Origin: Salibacteraceae bacterium
GTDB taxonomy: Bacteria; Bacteroidota; Bacteroidia; Flavobacteriales_G; Salibacteraceae
DNA length: 11,174 bases
Assembly (NCBI GenBank): GCA_023262195.1
Contig: JALRDM010000116.1
Location: forward strand, 1-11,174
Direction: 5' to 3'
Made by a program: the position numbers and the translations under genes. This document shows, one piece after another, positions 1-6,246 of this stretch (positions within the stretch are counted from its first letter, which is position 1; each line of letters begins with the position of its first letter). The notes beneath the pieces were generated by a model. It was not told the origin of the DNA and made no database searches. It saw only the letters and a program-made list of their open reading frames with translations.

Positions 1-47
1 ATACACTTTTAATGTATGGGTCCAGGGTTCGAGCCCCTGTCGGGTCA
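1..47 (+). tRNA. tRNA-Lys(UUU), 3' part, 5' end outside the window
   Basis: This is the last two thirds of a lysine tRNA. Bases 1-5 (ATACA) pair perfectly with 13-17 (TGTAT) as the anticodon stem. The seven-base loop at 6-12 is CTTTTAA, so the anticodon at 8-10 is TTT (reads AAA/AAG). Bases 18-22 form a five-base variable loop. The T stem is CAGGG (23-27) with CCCTG (35-39) around the loop TTCGAGC. Bases 40-46 (TCGGGTC) are the 3' acceptor strand and A47 is the discriminator. CCA is not encoded (CTG follows), as is usual in Bacteroidota. The acceptor 5' strand, D arm and base 26 (about 26 bases) lie before the window. A terminator follows 9 bases later. The anticodon call is firm because stem, loop and T arm all fit. 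Confidence 0.93.
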
Positions 48-56
48 CTGAAATGC

Positions 57-90
57 AAAAAGCTGCTGGTTTTTACCAGCAGCTTTTTTT
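57..90 (+). terminator. Intrinsic terminator of the tRNA-Lys transcript
   Basis: A perfect 10-bp inverted repeat (61-70 with 75-84) encloses a TTTT loop and is followed by a run of seven T (84-90). Four A at 57-60 can extend the stem by pairing with 85-88. It sits 9 bases after the tRNA discriminator, where a tRNA transcript would be expected to end. Confidence 0.9.
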
Positions 91-153
91 ATTTCAATAA
101 TTCTTGGGCGAGAAGTTCATATCGAGCAAGAGAGGAACGAGTGAGTCGAAGTA

Positions 154-172
154 AGCCCCTGTCGGGCCACCA
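154..172 (+). repeat. Partial copy of a tRNA 3' end (tRNA remnant or attachment-site-like repeat)
   Basis: Bases 154-170 repeat bases 32-48 of the tRNA-Lys gene with one mismatch (16 of 17 identical). The copy covers the 3' strand of the T stem (CCCTG), the acceptor 3' strand (TCGGGCC) and an A at the discriminator position, here followed by CCA at 170-172. No cloverleaf can be built upstream: the CAGGG half of the T stem is missing and no GGCCCGA acceptor strand occurs at the right distance (around 95-105). It is therefore not a working tRNA gene. It could be the remnant of a second tRNA with its own terminator, or the direct repeat left by an element that once integrated at the tRNA 3' end. 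No integrase is present in the window. Confidence 0.6.
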
Positions 173-180
173 AATAAATA

Positions 181-209
181 TGCTTCACTGTAAGGTGAGG
201 CATTTTTTT
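181..209 (+). terminator. Intrinsic terminator after the tRNA 3'-end copy
   Basis: The 8-bp stem 181-188 (TGCTTCAC) pairs with 195-202 (GTGAGGCA) with one G-T wobble, encloses a six-base loop and is followed by seven T (203-209). It lies 8 bases after the CCA of the tRNA-like fragment, mirroring the tRNA-terminator arrangement at 1-90. It would isolate the following operon from upstream transcription. Confidence 0.75.
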
Positions 210-264
210 ATGGCCACATTTACCTTCCGATTGGATATATCAGAACAAGGAGGTCCATTTCTTA

Positions 265-339
265 ATGCAATGCAATTACAAAATATCAGAATCACCATCA
301 TTAACCCGCAGCCTTACTACATTTGAACTTGACATTTGA
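265..339 (+). CDS. Possible 24-codon leader ORF upstream of rfbG
   Basis: A short ORF begins with ATG at 265 and ends with TGA at 337-339, three bases before the ATG of rfbG. Ten bases before its start is AAGGAGGT (247-254), a full Shine-Dalgarno match, which is rare in Bacteroidota and is not seen before the other genes here. The peptide (starting MQCNYKISES and ending TFELDI) matches nothing I recognise and has no signal peptide or membrane segment. The placement would suit translational coupling to rfbG. The motif could also be chance, or the ORF could be the tail of a decayed gene, since the frame stays open back to about 199. Treat as a weak candidate. Confidence 0.2.
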   Translation: MQCNYKISESPSLTRSLTTFELDI

Positions 340-342
340 TTT

Positions 343-1422
343 ATGCCATCTACACTAAAGGAAACGTTTGCTGGTAAGCGTGTTTTTTTAACCGGTCACA
401 CAGGCTTTAAAGGAGCTTGGATGACCTTGATCTTGAATAAACTCGGAGCACAGGTGAAAGGGTATGCTCTTGAACCGAAAAATAATTTTGACCTATACAA
501 TCAGCTCGAAGGAAATAGCTTGTGTGACTCAGTTATTGCGGACATACGAGATAGACAAAAGCTTAAAGATGTAATCCTAGAATTTCAGCCAGATTTCGTG
601 TTTCATTTTGCAGCCCAAGCGCTTGTGTTGGACTCATATAAGGAACCAGTAGAAACTTACGAAACAAATGTGATGGGCACCATTCACGTTCTTGATGCTC
701 TTCGATCGTTAAATCAGCCCTGTTATTCTGTGATTATTACCACAGACAAGGTCTATGAGAATATGGAAGTACTCACACCTTACCCCGAAACAGCGCGTTT
801 TGGAGGATATGATCCATACAGTAATTCAAAGGCGTGTGCAGAATTGGCCATAAGTGCGTATAGAAATTCATTTCTCAATCCAAAAAATTACAAAGAGCAC
901 CTACAATCTGTCTCAGCGGCAAGAAGCGGTAACGTGATTGGCGGAGGTGATTGGAGTGAAAATCGGCTCGTTCCTGATATAGCAAGAGCTTTGATTGAAA
1001 ATAAACCAATTACGATCAGAAATCCTGAAGCCATTCGCCCATGGCAGCACGTCTTGGATCCACTAAATGGATATTTAACCTTGGCCCAGAAAATGGTTGA
1101 GGACCCCGTTGCTCAGGCGACTGGCTATAACTTTGGCCCAGAACCTAAGGATGAGCAAACGGTAATTGACATGGTGAGGCTGGCCATTGATTATTGGGGA
1201 GCTGGATCTTACGAAACTCCAACCATTCAAGACAAACCACACGAAGCTGGGCTCCTCAAATTAGCCATAGACAAAGCCAAATCAGAACTAAGTTGGAAAC
1301 CGCGGTTCGATTCATCGAAAGCAGTGGAATGGACCATGGATTGGTATAAAAACGGCCGAGCAAACGCCTTGGATTTCACCTCGAAACAGATCGACATTTT
1401 CTTTAGCGATGAGATCATTTAA
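343..1422 (+). CDS. rfbG: CDP-glucose 4,6-dehydratase
   Basis: This cytoplasmic NAD-dependent short-chain dehydrogenase/reductase (extended SDR) converts CDP-glucose to CDP-4-dehydro-6-deoxyglucose, the entry step to CDP-linked 6-deoxy and 3,6-dideoxy sugars. The 359 residues match the usual length. The N-terminal GKRVFLTGHTGFKG segment carries the Rossmann GxxGxxG (Gly18, 21, 24) and the GHTGFKG form typical of RfbG. TTDK at 133-136 places Asp135-Lys136 where the dTDP-glucose dehydratases have Asp-Glu, which supports the CDP-specific family. Tyr159-x3-Lys163 (YSNSK) is the catalytic pair. The substrate is assigned by family resemblance. In many genomes the cytidylyltransferase rfbF lies directly upstream; here only a tRNA region does, so CDP-glucose must come from a gene elsewhere. 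The ATG start gives a normal N-terminus. The gene overlaps the next by 14 bases and leads the operon. Confidence 0.93.
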   Translation: MPSTLKETFAGKRVFLTGHTGFKGAWMTLILNKLGAQVKGYALEPKNNFDLYNQLEGNSLCDSVIADIRDRQKLKDVILEFQPDFVFHFAAQALVLDSYKEPVETYETNVMGTIHVLDALRSLNQPCYSVIITTDKVYENMEVLTPYPETARFGGYDPYSNSKACAELAISAYRNSFLNPKNYKEHLQSVSAARSGNVIGGGDWSENRLVPDIARALIENKPITIRNPEAIRPWQHVLDPLNGYLTLAQKMVEDPVAQATGYNFGPEPKDEQTVIDMVRLAIDYWGAGSYETPTIQDKPHEAGLLKLAIDKAKSELSWKPRFDSSKAVEWTMDWYKNGRANALDFTSKQIDIFFSDEII

Positions 1423-1960
1423 GGAGCTCAATATACCTGGAGTGTTCGAAATTGACATGTTTCATGCAGGAGATGACCGTGGTATGCTTGTCAAACCATA
1501 TCACAAAAACACCCTAAACGAGCAAGGGCTCGTGAGTGAATTTCGTGAGAGCTTCTACTCTACCAATAAGAAAGGTGTAATCCGCGGAATGCACTTTCAG
1601 CATCCACCACATGATCACGCAAAGATTGTATACTGCACGCATGGTAGGCTCTTGGATGTAATTTTGGATATACGCGTAGGGAGCCCTACTTATGGAAAAG
1701 CAACCTGCATCGAGCTTAGTTCCGACAATTTTAAAGCCGCATATTTACCTATAGGTGTAGCCCACGGATTCTGTGTTCTCGAGGATGATACTACCATGAT
1801 TTACCTCACAAGTACCGTACACTCATCCACGGCAGATGATGGTTTGCTGTTCAATTCCTTTGATTTTGAATGGCCCATTAGCAATGGAATACATTCAGAA
1901 CGTGACCTTGAGTTCAAACCTTTGGCTGAATTTGACTCACCTTTCATCTATACCCCATGA
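1409..1960 (+). CDS. RmlC-family nucleotide-sugar epimerase (dTDP-4-dehydrorhamnose 3,5-epimerase-like)
   Basis: The 183 residues have the full cupin-type RmlC layout. They show the GDDRG turn (21-25), VIRGMHFQ with the catalytic-base position His62, Lys72 after the HPPHDHAK segment, DVILDIRVGSPTYGK (83-97), and YLPIGVAHGFCVLE with His119. HSERD (162-166) holds an Asp166 that probably pairs with His62, and WNS/WP-type residues follow. The family epimerises 4-keto-6-deoxy sugar nucleotides at C3 and/or C5. Next to rfbG the substrate is probably a CDP-4-keto-6-deoxy (or 3,6-dideoxy) hexose, as for AscE of the ascarylose pathway. By recalled alignment, the tyrosine general acid of RmlC is replaced here by His138 (STVHSS), which may change which carbons are epimerised. 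The start overlaps rfbG by 14 bases; the usual short lead-in to the PGVF motif fits it. The stop overlaps the next start as ATGA, suggesting coupled translation. Confidence 0.85.
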   Translation: MRSFKELNIPGVFEIDMFHAGDDRGMLVKPYHKNTLNEQGLVSEFRESFYSTNKKGVIRGMHFQHPPHDHAKIVYCTHGRLLDVILDIRVGSPTYGKATCIELSSDNFKAAYLPIGVAHGFCVLEDDTTMIYLTSTVHSSTADDGLLFNSFDFEWPISNGIHSERDLEFKPLAEFDSPFIYTP

Positions 1961-3099
1961 GACTTCTTTATACCCTGCTCCTTCTGCTGTATTTCCAATT
2001 TGGTTTCGGGCAAGAACCAACTCCAATTCTTTCCAACAAAGCCGAGATTTCGGTTTTAACGTGTAGTCCAGGGAATCAACTCTACTCTCTCTTCGGGCAC
2101 AGCGCCATACGCGTAACGGACCCGATAAACAAAATTGACGCTGTCTTCAATTATGGAACCTTCTCCTTCAACGAAGACTTCTATTTCAACTTTGCGATGG
2201 GTAGGCTAAACTATAAGCTTAGCGTATCGCCTATGAGCGGATTCATGCGCGAGTATCAGTATGAAAATCGCGGTGTCACGGAGCAAAGATTGGATCTTGA
2301 CTCTGCTCAAAAGCAAGACCTATTGAATTTTCTTGATTGGAATCGACAACCCGAGAACCGTATATATCTCTACGATTTTTTCTATAACAATTGCTCATCC
2401 ATAATTAGGGATGTTTTAGATACAGCATTAACTGCTGAGGTTTCCTATGAAGACTTAAGCTATGCCAGCAGTCCATCATATCGAAATATGATTGACAGTT
2501 ATTTGATTTATCATCCTTGGGGAGATTTCGGAATTGACCTTGGTCTCGGCACTCCGTGTGATAAAATCCCAAACGCTCAAGAGTATATGTTTTTGCCAGA
2601 TGAACTCGATCGTGCCTTTGACCATGCTCAGATTGAAGGACGACCAATTGTCAAAGAAAAGCGTACCCTTTTAACCACGGATGGCCTTACTTACACTTGG
2701 AGTCTCACCCAGCCTATTCCTTTGTTTTGGACATTGTTTGGAATCATCGCGGTGCTTTCAGCATGGGGACTAAGAAAAGGAAAGCGATTGGTGTTTTTAG
2801 ATGTAATCATCTTCCTTGCCTATGGAGCTGTTGGCGCGCTCCTCTTCTTTCTTTGGTTTATTACCATACACACCGCAACAGCCAATAACTTCAATATGCT
2901 CTGGGCATGGCCTATTCACATTTTGGCGATCCCTTTCCTCTGGATTGAACGGATTCGAAAACCTTATTTCATGGCATACGGAATCGTTCTGTTGTTGACC
3001 TTATTGAGTTTTCCTATACTCCCTCAAATGCTCCATATGGCTATTATTCCAATCGTTTTAATTGGATTGGTCCGTTCGTGGGTGAACTGGAAGTTATAG
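1957..3099 (+). CDS. DUF4105 / Lnb-type periplasmic domain membrane protein
   Basis: A 380-residue envelope protein. Residues 1-18 form a signal peptide (cleavage probably FG|QE). Residues about 28-200 form a DUF4105 domain with its hallmarks: CSPGNQLYSLFGHSAIR around His48, a VFNYGTF strand, and FFYNNCSS around Cys146. His and Cys are the likely catalytic pair. About five hydrophobic segments follow (roughly 254-273, 279-306, 315-332, 338-356, 359-376), anchoring it in the inner membrane. From memory, this domain has been renamed after Lnb, the lipoprotein N-acyltransferase of Bacteroides, so a role in acylating lipoproteins is plausible; whether this member does so is inference. It overlaps the epimerase by 4 bases (ATGA) and ends in two consecutive TAG codons directly before the next ATG. 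The next gene encodes a lipobox protein, which suits the suggested role. Confidence 0.82.
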   Translation: MRLLYTLLLLLYFQFGFGQEPTPILSNKAEISVLTCSPGNQLYSLFGHSAIRVTDPINKIDAVFNYGTFSFNEDFYFNFAMGRLNYKLSVSPMSGFMREYQYENRGVTEQRLDLDSAQKQDLLNFLDWNRQPENRIYLYDFFYNNCSSIIRDVLDTALTAEVSYEDLSYASSPSYRNMIDSYLIYHPWGDFGIDLGLGTPCDKIPNAQEYMFLPDELDRAFDHAQIEGRPIVKEKRTLLTTDGLTYTWSLTQPIPLFWTLFGIIAVLSAWGLRKGKRLVFLDVIIFLAYGAVGALLFFLWFITIHTATANNFNMLWAWPIHILAIPFLWIERIRKPYFMAYGIVLLLTLLSFPILPQMLHMAIIPIVLIGLVRSWVNWKL

Positions 3100-3102
3100 T
3101 AG

Positions 3103-4077
3103 ATGAGAAGCTTAACCCTTTTCTTGTTGTCCTTAGTCTTACTCCTCGCTTCATGCAGTCAATCATCAGACGTGGTGCAGCATGGACTTTGGCAAAAGCG
3201 AAAGTATCGCAAGGGTTGGCACGTTAATGATATCGCCAAGCATAAAGAACAGCAGAAAAAAGGCCTTGACCGAGGTCAATCCATCGGTCCGATAAATTTT
3301 TCGCAAACGCTCCAAGAATCAGATGAACCTGAAGTATACGATCATGGTACGAATCAGAGCATTGAAACAAAAAAACCAGACCCCAAGTTTGAGGTTGACT
3401 CCAGATTTCACCTTAAATCAAAACGGCATAGAACAACATCTAAAAAGTTTTTGAGCGTTAAAAATCACTCGCCTCCGGATGAAGACAAAGACAACAAGTC
3501 GAAGCGGTTAATTATAGCAAGTATCGGAAGCTTGGTTTCGCTTTTTGCTATGCTCATTACTCTTGTGTTGGGTTCAATCATAGGTGGGGCAGCTTTTTTA
3601 CCCAGTTTTATGGTCATACTATGGTTGGGGTTAACCATTTTGGCAATCATATACGCGATTGACTTATCTAGATCACAAAAGGGAAAACCTTATCTCACTG
3701 ATGAGCGATTGACGGACTTTGGTCTTAAATCAAAGCGACTTGCTATTTTATCAACCACCATTATACTGGGGGTTATCCTTTTAGCGGCCTTGGCTTTGGT
3801 TATTTTCTTTGTAATTGCCGCATCAGTTAATACTGGCAATATCGTTGGACTCATACTCCTTGGCATCGTGATACTATTCGTTTTGGCACTTATTGTTAGC
3901 CTAGCCACCATTGCATATATAGTATTGAGTAGCATCGGTCTCGCATTTGGAATTGCTTCGTATAAGCATAATCAGGAAGGAAAAAATGGTACGTGGATCA
4001 TCGTAGGTCAGTTAGCACTTCAGTTTCTCCTATTTATTGCGTCCATTCTCCTCGTCTTGATGAATGTGCTTATTTAA
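3103..4077 (+). CDS. Lipobox-bearing polytopic membrane protein, function unknown
   Basis: I do not recognise a named family. The first 18 residues are a lipoprotein signal peptide ending in the lipobox LASC, so Cys18 would be lipidated. Then comes WQKRKYRKGWHVN (30-42), a basic motif seen after the lipobox in many Bacteroidota hypothetical lipoproteins, and a charged, low-complexity stretch to about 133 with many Lys, Asp and Glu. The C-terminal part is strongly hydrophobic, with helices near 135-163, 166-187, 213-241, 246-283 (possibly two) and 296-323. A lipidated N-terminus on a multi-spanning protein implies an inner-membrane location with the 19-133 segment in the periplasm. The start lies right after the two amber stops of the preceding gene and in the same frame. 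It ends with two consecutive TAA codons. A 48-base gap then separates it from the next gene. Confidence 0.75.
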   Translation: MRSLTLFLLSLVLLLASCSQSSDVVQHGLWQKRKYRKGWHVNDIAKHKEQQKKGLDRGQSIGPINFSQTLQESDEPEVYDHGTNQSIETKKPDPKFEVDSRFHLKSKRHRTTSKKFLSVKNHSPPDEDKDNKSKRLIIASIGSLVSLFAMLITLVLGSIIGGAAFLPSFMVILWLGLTILAIIYAIDLSRSQKGKPYLTDERLTDFGLKSKRLAILSTTIILGVILLAALALVIFFVIAASVNTGNIVGLILLGIVILFVLALIVSLATIAYIVLSSIGLAFGIASYKHNQEGKNGTWIIVGQLALQFLLFIASILLVLMNVLI

Positions 4078-4125
4078 TAAGATATTTTATCGTTCCATTC
4101 CATATGATGCCTGTAAACTTGCAGC

Positions 4126-5016
4126 ATGAAGACACTCATTCTCGGTGCATCTGGATTGGTTGGGGGCAATTGCTTAAAATGGTTCAATGAACAAGGCTGG
4201 GAATGTTTAGGAACTCATTTCTCCTTCGAAACACCTGCCACTGAGTTTTACAATACTTTGGATCATACTGACACAAGCAATGTGGATGTCGATGCTTTTG
4301 CTCCTGAGATAATCATACACTGTGGTGCACTCACCTGGGTAGATTACTGCGAAGAAAATCCAGAGGAAAGTTTTGAAAAAACGGTGGTCTCAACGCACAA
4401 TGCTGTTGCGCTTGCTCAAAAGCATAATGCTAAACTGGTTTATCTCAGTACTGATTATGTTTTTGATGGCGAAAAAGGATTTTACTCAGAAGAAGACCAG
4501 ACTAACCCTTTAGGTGTTTATGCCAAACATAAGCTCGAGGCTGAAGAACATATTTCAGCTCAGCTTTCTGACTTTCTCATTTGCAGAATTACCAACGTTT
4601 ATGGTGATGAAATCAGAGGCAAAAACTTCATTGCGAGGCTCAGTGCAAACATGGTAAAAGGCGATGCCATGGATCTGAAGCTGCCCATTGATCAATACGC
4701 TACACCTGTGAATGCAATCGATGTGGCCCGTGCAATCTATCTGCTTTTAGACGCACAGAAAAAAGGGATATACCATTTCGCAAGTACAGATTACCTCAAT
4801 AGAGTGCAATTGGCAGAGCGCGTATTTCAATATTTCGGTCACGAACAAGTCAAAATTTCGTCTGTTACTACACATGATTTGAAGCAAGCTGCAAAAAGAC
4901 CATTGAATGGAGGAATGAGCGCAGCAAAATTCAATTCAGAATTTCCGCATTTTCGCTGGACAAATGTGGATGACTATTTAAGCGAATTACAACATAGATT
5001 ACAGGATAAAGAATGA
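4126..5016 (+). CDS. RmlD-family NAD(P)-dependent sugar-nucleotide reductase (dTDP-4-dehydrorhamnose reductase-like)
   Basis: A 296-residue extended SDR of the RmlD type, which reduces the 4-keto group of a 6-deoxy sugar nucleotide in the cytoplasm. Visible features are the Rossmann motif LGASGLVGG (Gly7, 10, 13), IIIHCGALTWVDYCEENPE (62-80) equivalent to the AAYTxVDxAE segment of RmlD, the strongly conserved STDYVFDG (108-115), and the catalytic Tyr132-x3-Lys136. Length agrees with RmlD (about 290-300). No rmlA or rmlB is present, while a CDP-glucose dehydratase and a 3-dehydratase are, so it probably makes the last step to a CDP-(di)deoxyhexose rather than dTDP-rhamnose. It may start a second transcription unit after the 48-base gap. 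Its stop overlaps the next start by 4 bases (ATGA). The substrate is inferred; the family is clear. Confidence 0.87.
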   Translation: MKTLILGASGLVGGNCLKWFNEQGWECLGTHFSFETPATEFYNTLDHTDTSNVDVDAFAPEIIIHCGALTWVDYCEENPEESFEKTVVSTHNAVALAQKHNAKLVYLSTDYVFDGEKGFYSEEDQTNPLGVYAKHKLEAEEHISAQLSDFLICRITNVYGDEIRGKNFIARLSANMVKGDAMDLKLPIDQYATPVNAIDVARAIYLLLDAQKKGIYHFASTDYLNRVQLAERVFQYFGHEQVKISSVTTHDLKQAAKRPLNGGMSAAKFNSEFPHFRWTNVDDYLSELQHRLQDKE

Positions 5017-6221
5017 ACGAAACCAAGGAAATGATAAGGGTGCCATATGGCATGACGGTGCATGGTGAAGAGGAAATAGAGGCCGTAGTAAATGTGCTAC
5101 GCACTTCTACCCAAATGGGGAAAAACGTGCGCGAAATGGAAGACCGTATTGCCAAACTTTTTGATAAGCCGTATGGTATTATGCTCAACAGTGGGTCATC
5201 AGCCAACTATTTGGGTGTAGAAGTGATGAATCTCGAAAAAGGCAGCGAAGTCATTACCCCTGCACTTACCTTCTCAACTACCGTTGCACCATTGGTGCGC
5301 AATGGCTTAATCCCATCGTTCGTAGATGTGGAAGAAGGCACCTATAACCTTGACGCGGATAAAGTGGAGGAAATGATTACCTCTAAAACCAAGGCCATGA
5401 TGGTTCCAAACCTCATCGGAAACATGCCTGATTGGGAAAAGCTTAGAGCGATAGCAGACAAGCATAATTTAATCGTCTTTGAAGACTCAGCCGACACCCT
5501 TGGTGGTACCATCAATGCTAAAAGCACCGGATCCTTTTCTGATATGAGTATTACCAGTTTCTATGGGTCACACGTGATCAATTGTGCAGGCAATGGTGGT
5601 ATGTTAATCGTTCGTGAGTCAGAACACTTTGAACACGCAAAACTGTTGCGATCATGGGGGCGATCATCTTCACTCTTCGTAGAATCTGAAGCTATTGAGA
5701 ACCGCTTCAATGTAGAAGTTGACGGCATCCCATATGATTCCAAATTCATTTTTGCCGAGCCAGGGTACAACCTAGAGCCGTCAGAAATGGGTGCTGCATT
5801 TGGGCTGGTTCAGCTCAGCAAACTCGATCATAACATCAGCGAGCGAGAGAAGAACTTCGCTGAAATGACTGAGTTTTTCGAGCAATGGGAAAAGTGGTTC
5901 ATTTTACCCAAGCAACTTCCTAACAGCCGCACAGGTTGGTTAGCGTTCGCCCTGACCATTAGAGATGACGCGCCATTTAAGCGACCTGAAATGCAGATTT
6001 TCTTGGAAAAACGTAATATTCAAACACGAACAGTTTTTACGGGAAATATTTTAAGACAACCTGGATTTAAGAACGTGGAGAGTAAAAAGTCGAGCGATGG
6101 ATACACCGAATCTGATAAAGTGATGCGCGGTGGTATGCTTCTCGCCTGCCACCATGGACTTACTCGACCTATGATTGATCACGTAAAAGAGCAAGTCACC
6201 AATTTCCTAAGTCAGTATTAA
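5013..6221 (+). CDS. DegT/DnrJ/EryC1/StrS-fold sugar 3-dehydratase (RfbH/ColD-like), without Fe-S cysteines
   Basis: A 402-residue fold-type I PLP/PMP enzyme. The cofactor phosphate loop NSGSSANYL is at 59-67, and FEDSADTLGG places Asp158 opposite the pyridine nitrogen. SFYGSH (182-187) carries His187 where aminotransferases have the Schiff-base lysine. That Lys-to-His change defines the 3-dehydratases RfbH/E1 and ColD, which remove the C3 hydroxyl of a 4-keto-6-deoxy sugar nucleotide. Classical RfbH also binds a [2Fe-2S] cluster through four cysteines after WGR. Here that position reads WGRSSSLF (215-222), and the protein has only two cysteines (191 and 379), so a cluster of that type is excluded. 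His187 lies close to its position in ColD as I recall it (His188). With rfbG in the operon, the substrate is probably CDP-4-keto-6-deoxyglucose and the product a CDP-3,6-dideoxy-4-ketohexose. The substrate is inferred; fold and His replacement are seen. Confidence 0.86.
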   Translation: MNETKEMIRVPYGMTVHGEEEIEAVVNVLRTSTQMGKNVREMEDRIAKLFDKPYGIMLNSGSSANYLGVEVMNLEKGSEVITPALTFSTTVAPLVRNGLIPSFVDVEEGTYNLDADKVEEMITSKTKAMMVPNLIGNMPDWEKLRAIADKHNLIVFEDSADTLGGTINAKSTGSFSDMSITSFYGSHVINCAGNGGMLIVRESEHFEHAKLLRSWGRSSSLFVESEAIENRFNVEVDGIPYDSKFIFAEPGYNLEPSEMGAAFGLVQLSKLDHNISEREKNFAEMTEFFEQWEKWFILPKQLPNSRTGWLAFALTIRDDAPFKRPEMQIFLEKRNIQTRTVFTGNILRQPGFKNVESKKSSDGYTESDKVMRGGMLLACHHGLTRPMIDHVKEQVTNFLSQY

Positions 6222-6246
6222 ACTTGAAGTGAATTCAAGCCGACTT

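Noticed and set aside
95-172. A second complete tRNA gene ending in ACCA
   Set aside because: The T stem 5' half and the matching 5' acceptor strand are absent, so no cloverleaf forms; only the 3' end is tRNA-like.
318-325. TACATTTG, a match to the Bacteroidota -7 element TAnnTTTG, before rfbG
   Set aside because: There is no TTG-type -33 element at the right distance upstream and it lies inside the candidate leader ORF; too weak to call as a promoter.
12-326. A 104-codon open frame over the tRNA and leader
   Set aside because: It runs through the tRNA, two terminators and the tRNA-like repeat, and its translation resembles no protein.
3273-3287. Short inverted repeat TTGACC-GA-GGTCAA
   Set aside because: It lies within coding sequence, has only 6-bp arms and no partner element; probably chance.
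4114-4121. TAAACTTG, a near match to the -7 element before the RmlD-like gene
   Set aside because: It is five bases before the ATG, has one mismatch and no -33 partner.
343-5016. A dTDP-rhamnose (rml) operon
   Set aside because: RmlC- and RmlD-like genes are present, but rmlA and rmlB are not. The dehydratase has the TTDK/GHTGFKG features of the CDP-glucose enzyme and a 3-dehydratase is included.
5013-6221. A PLP sugar aminotransferase making an amino sugar
   Set aside because: The Schiff-base lysine is replaced by His187 (SFYGSH), which fits dehydratases and not transaminases.
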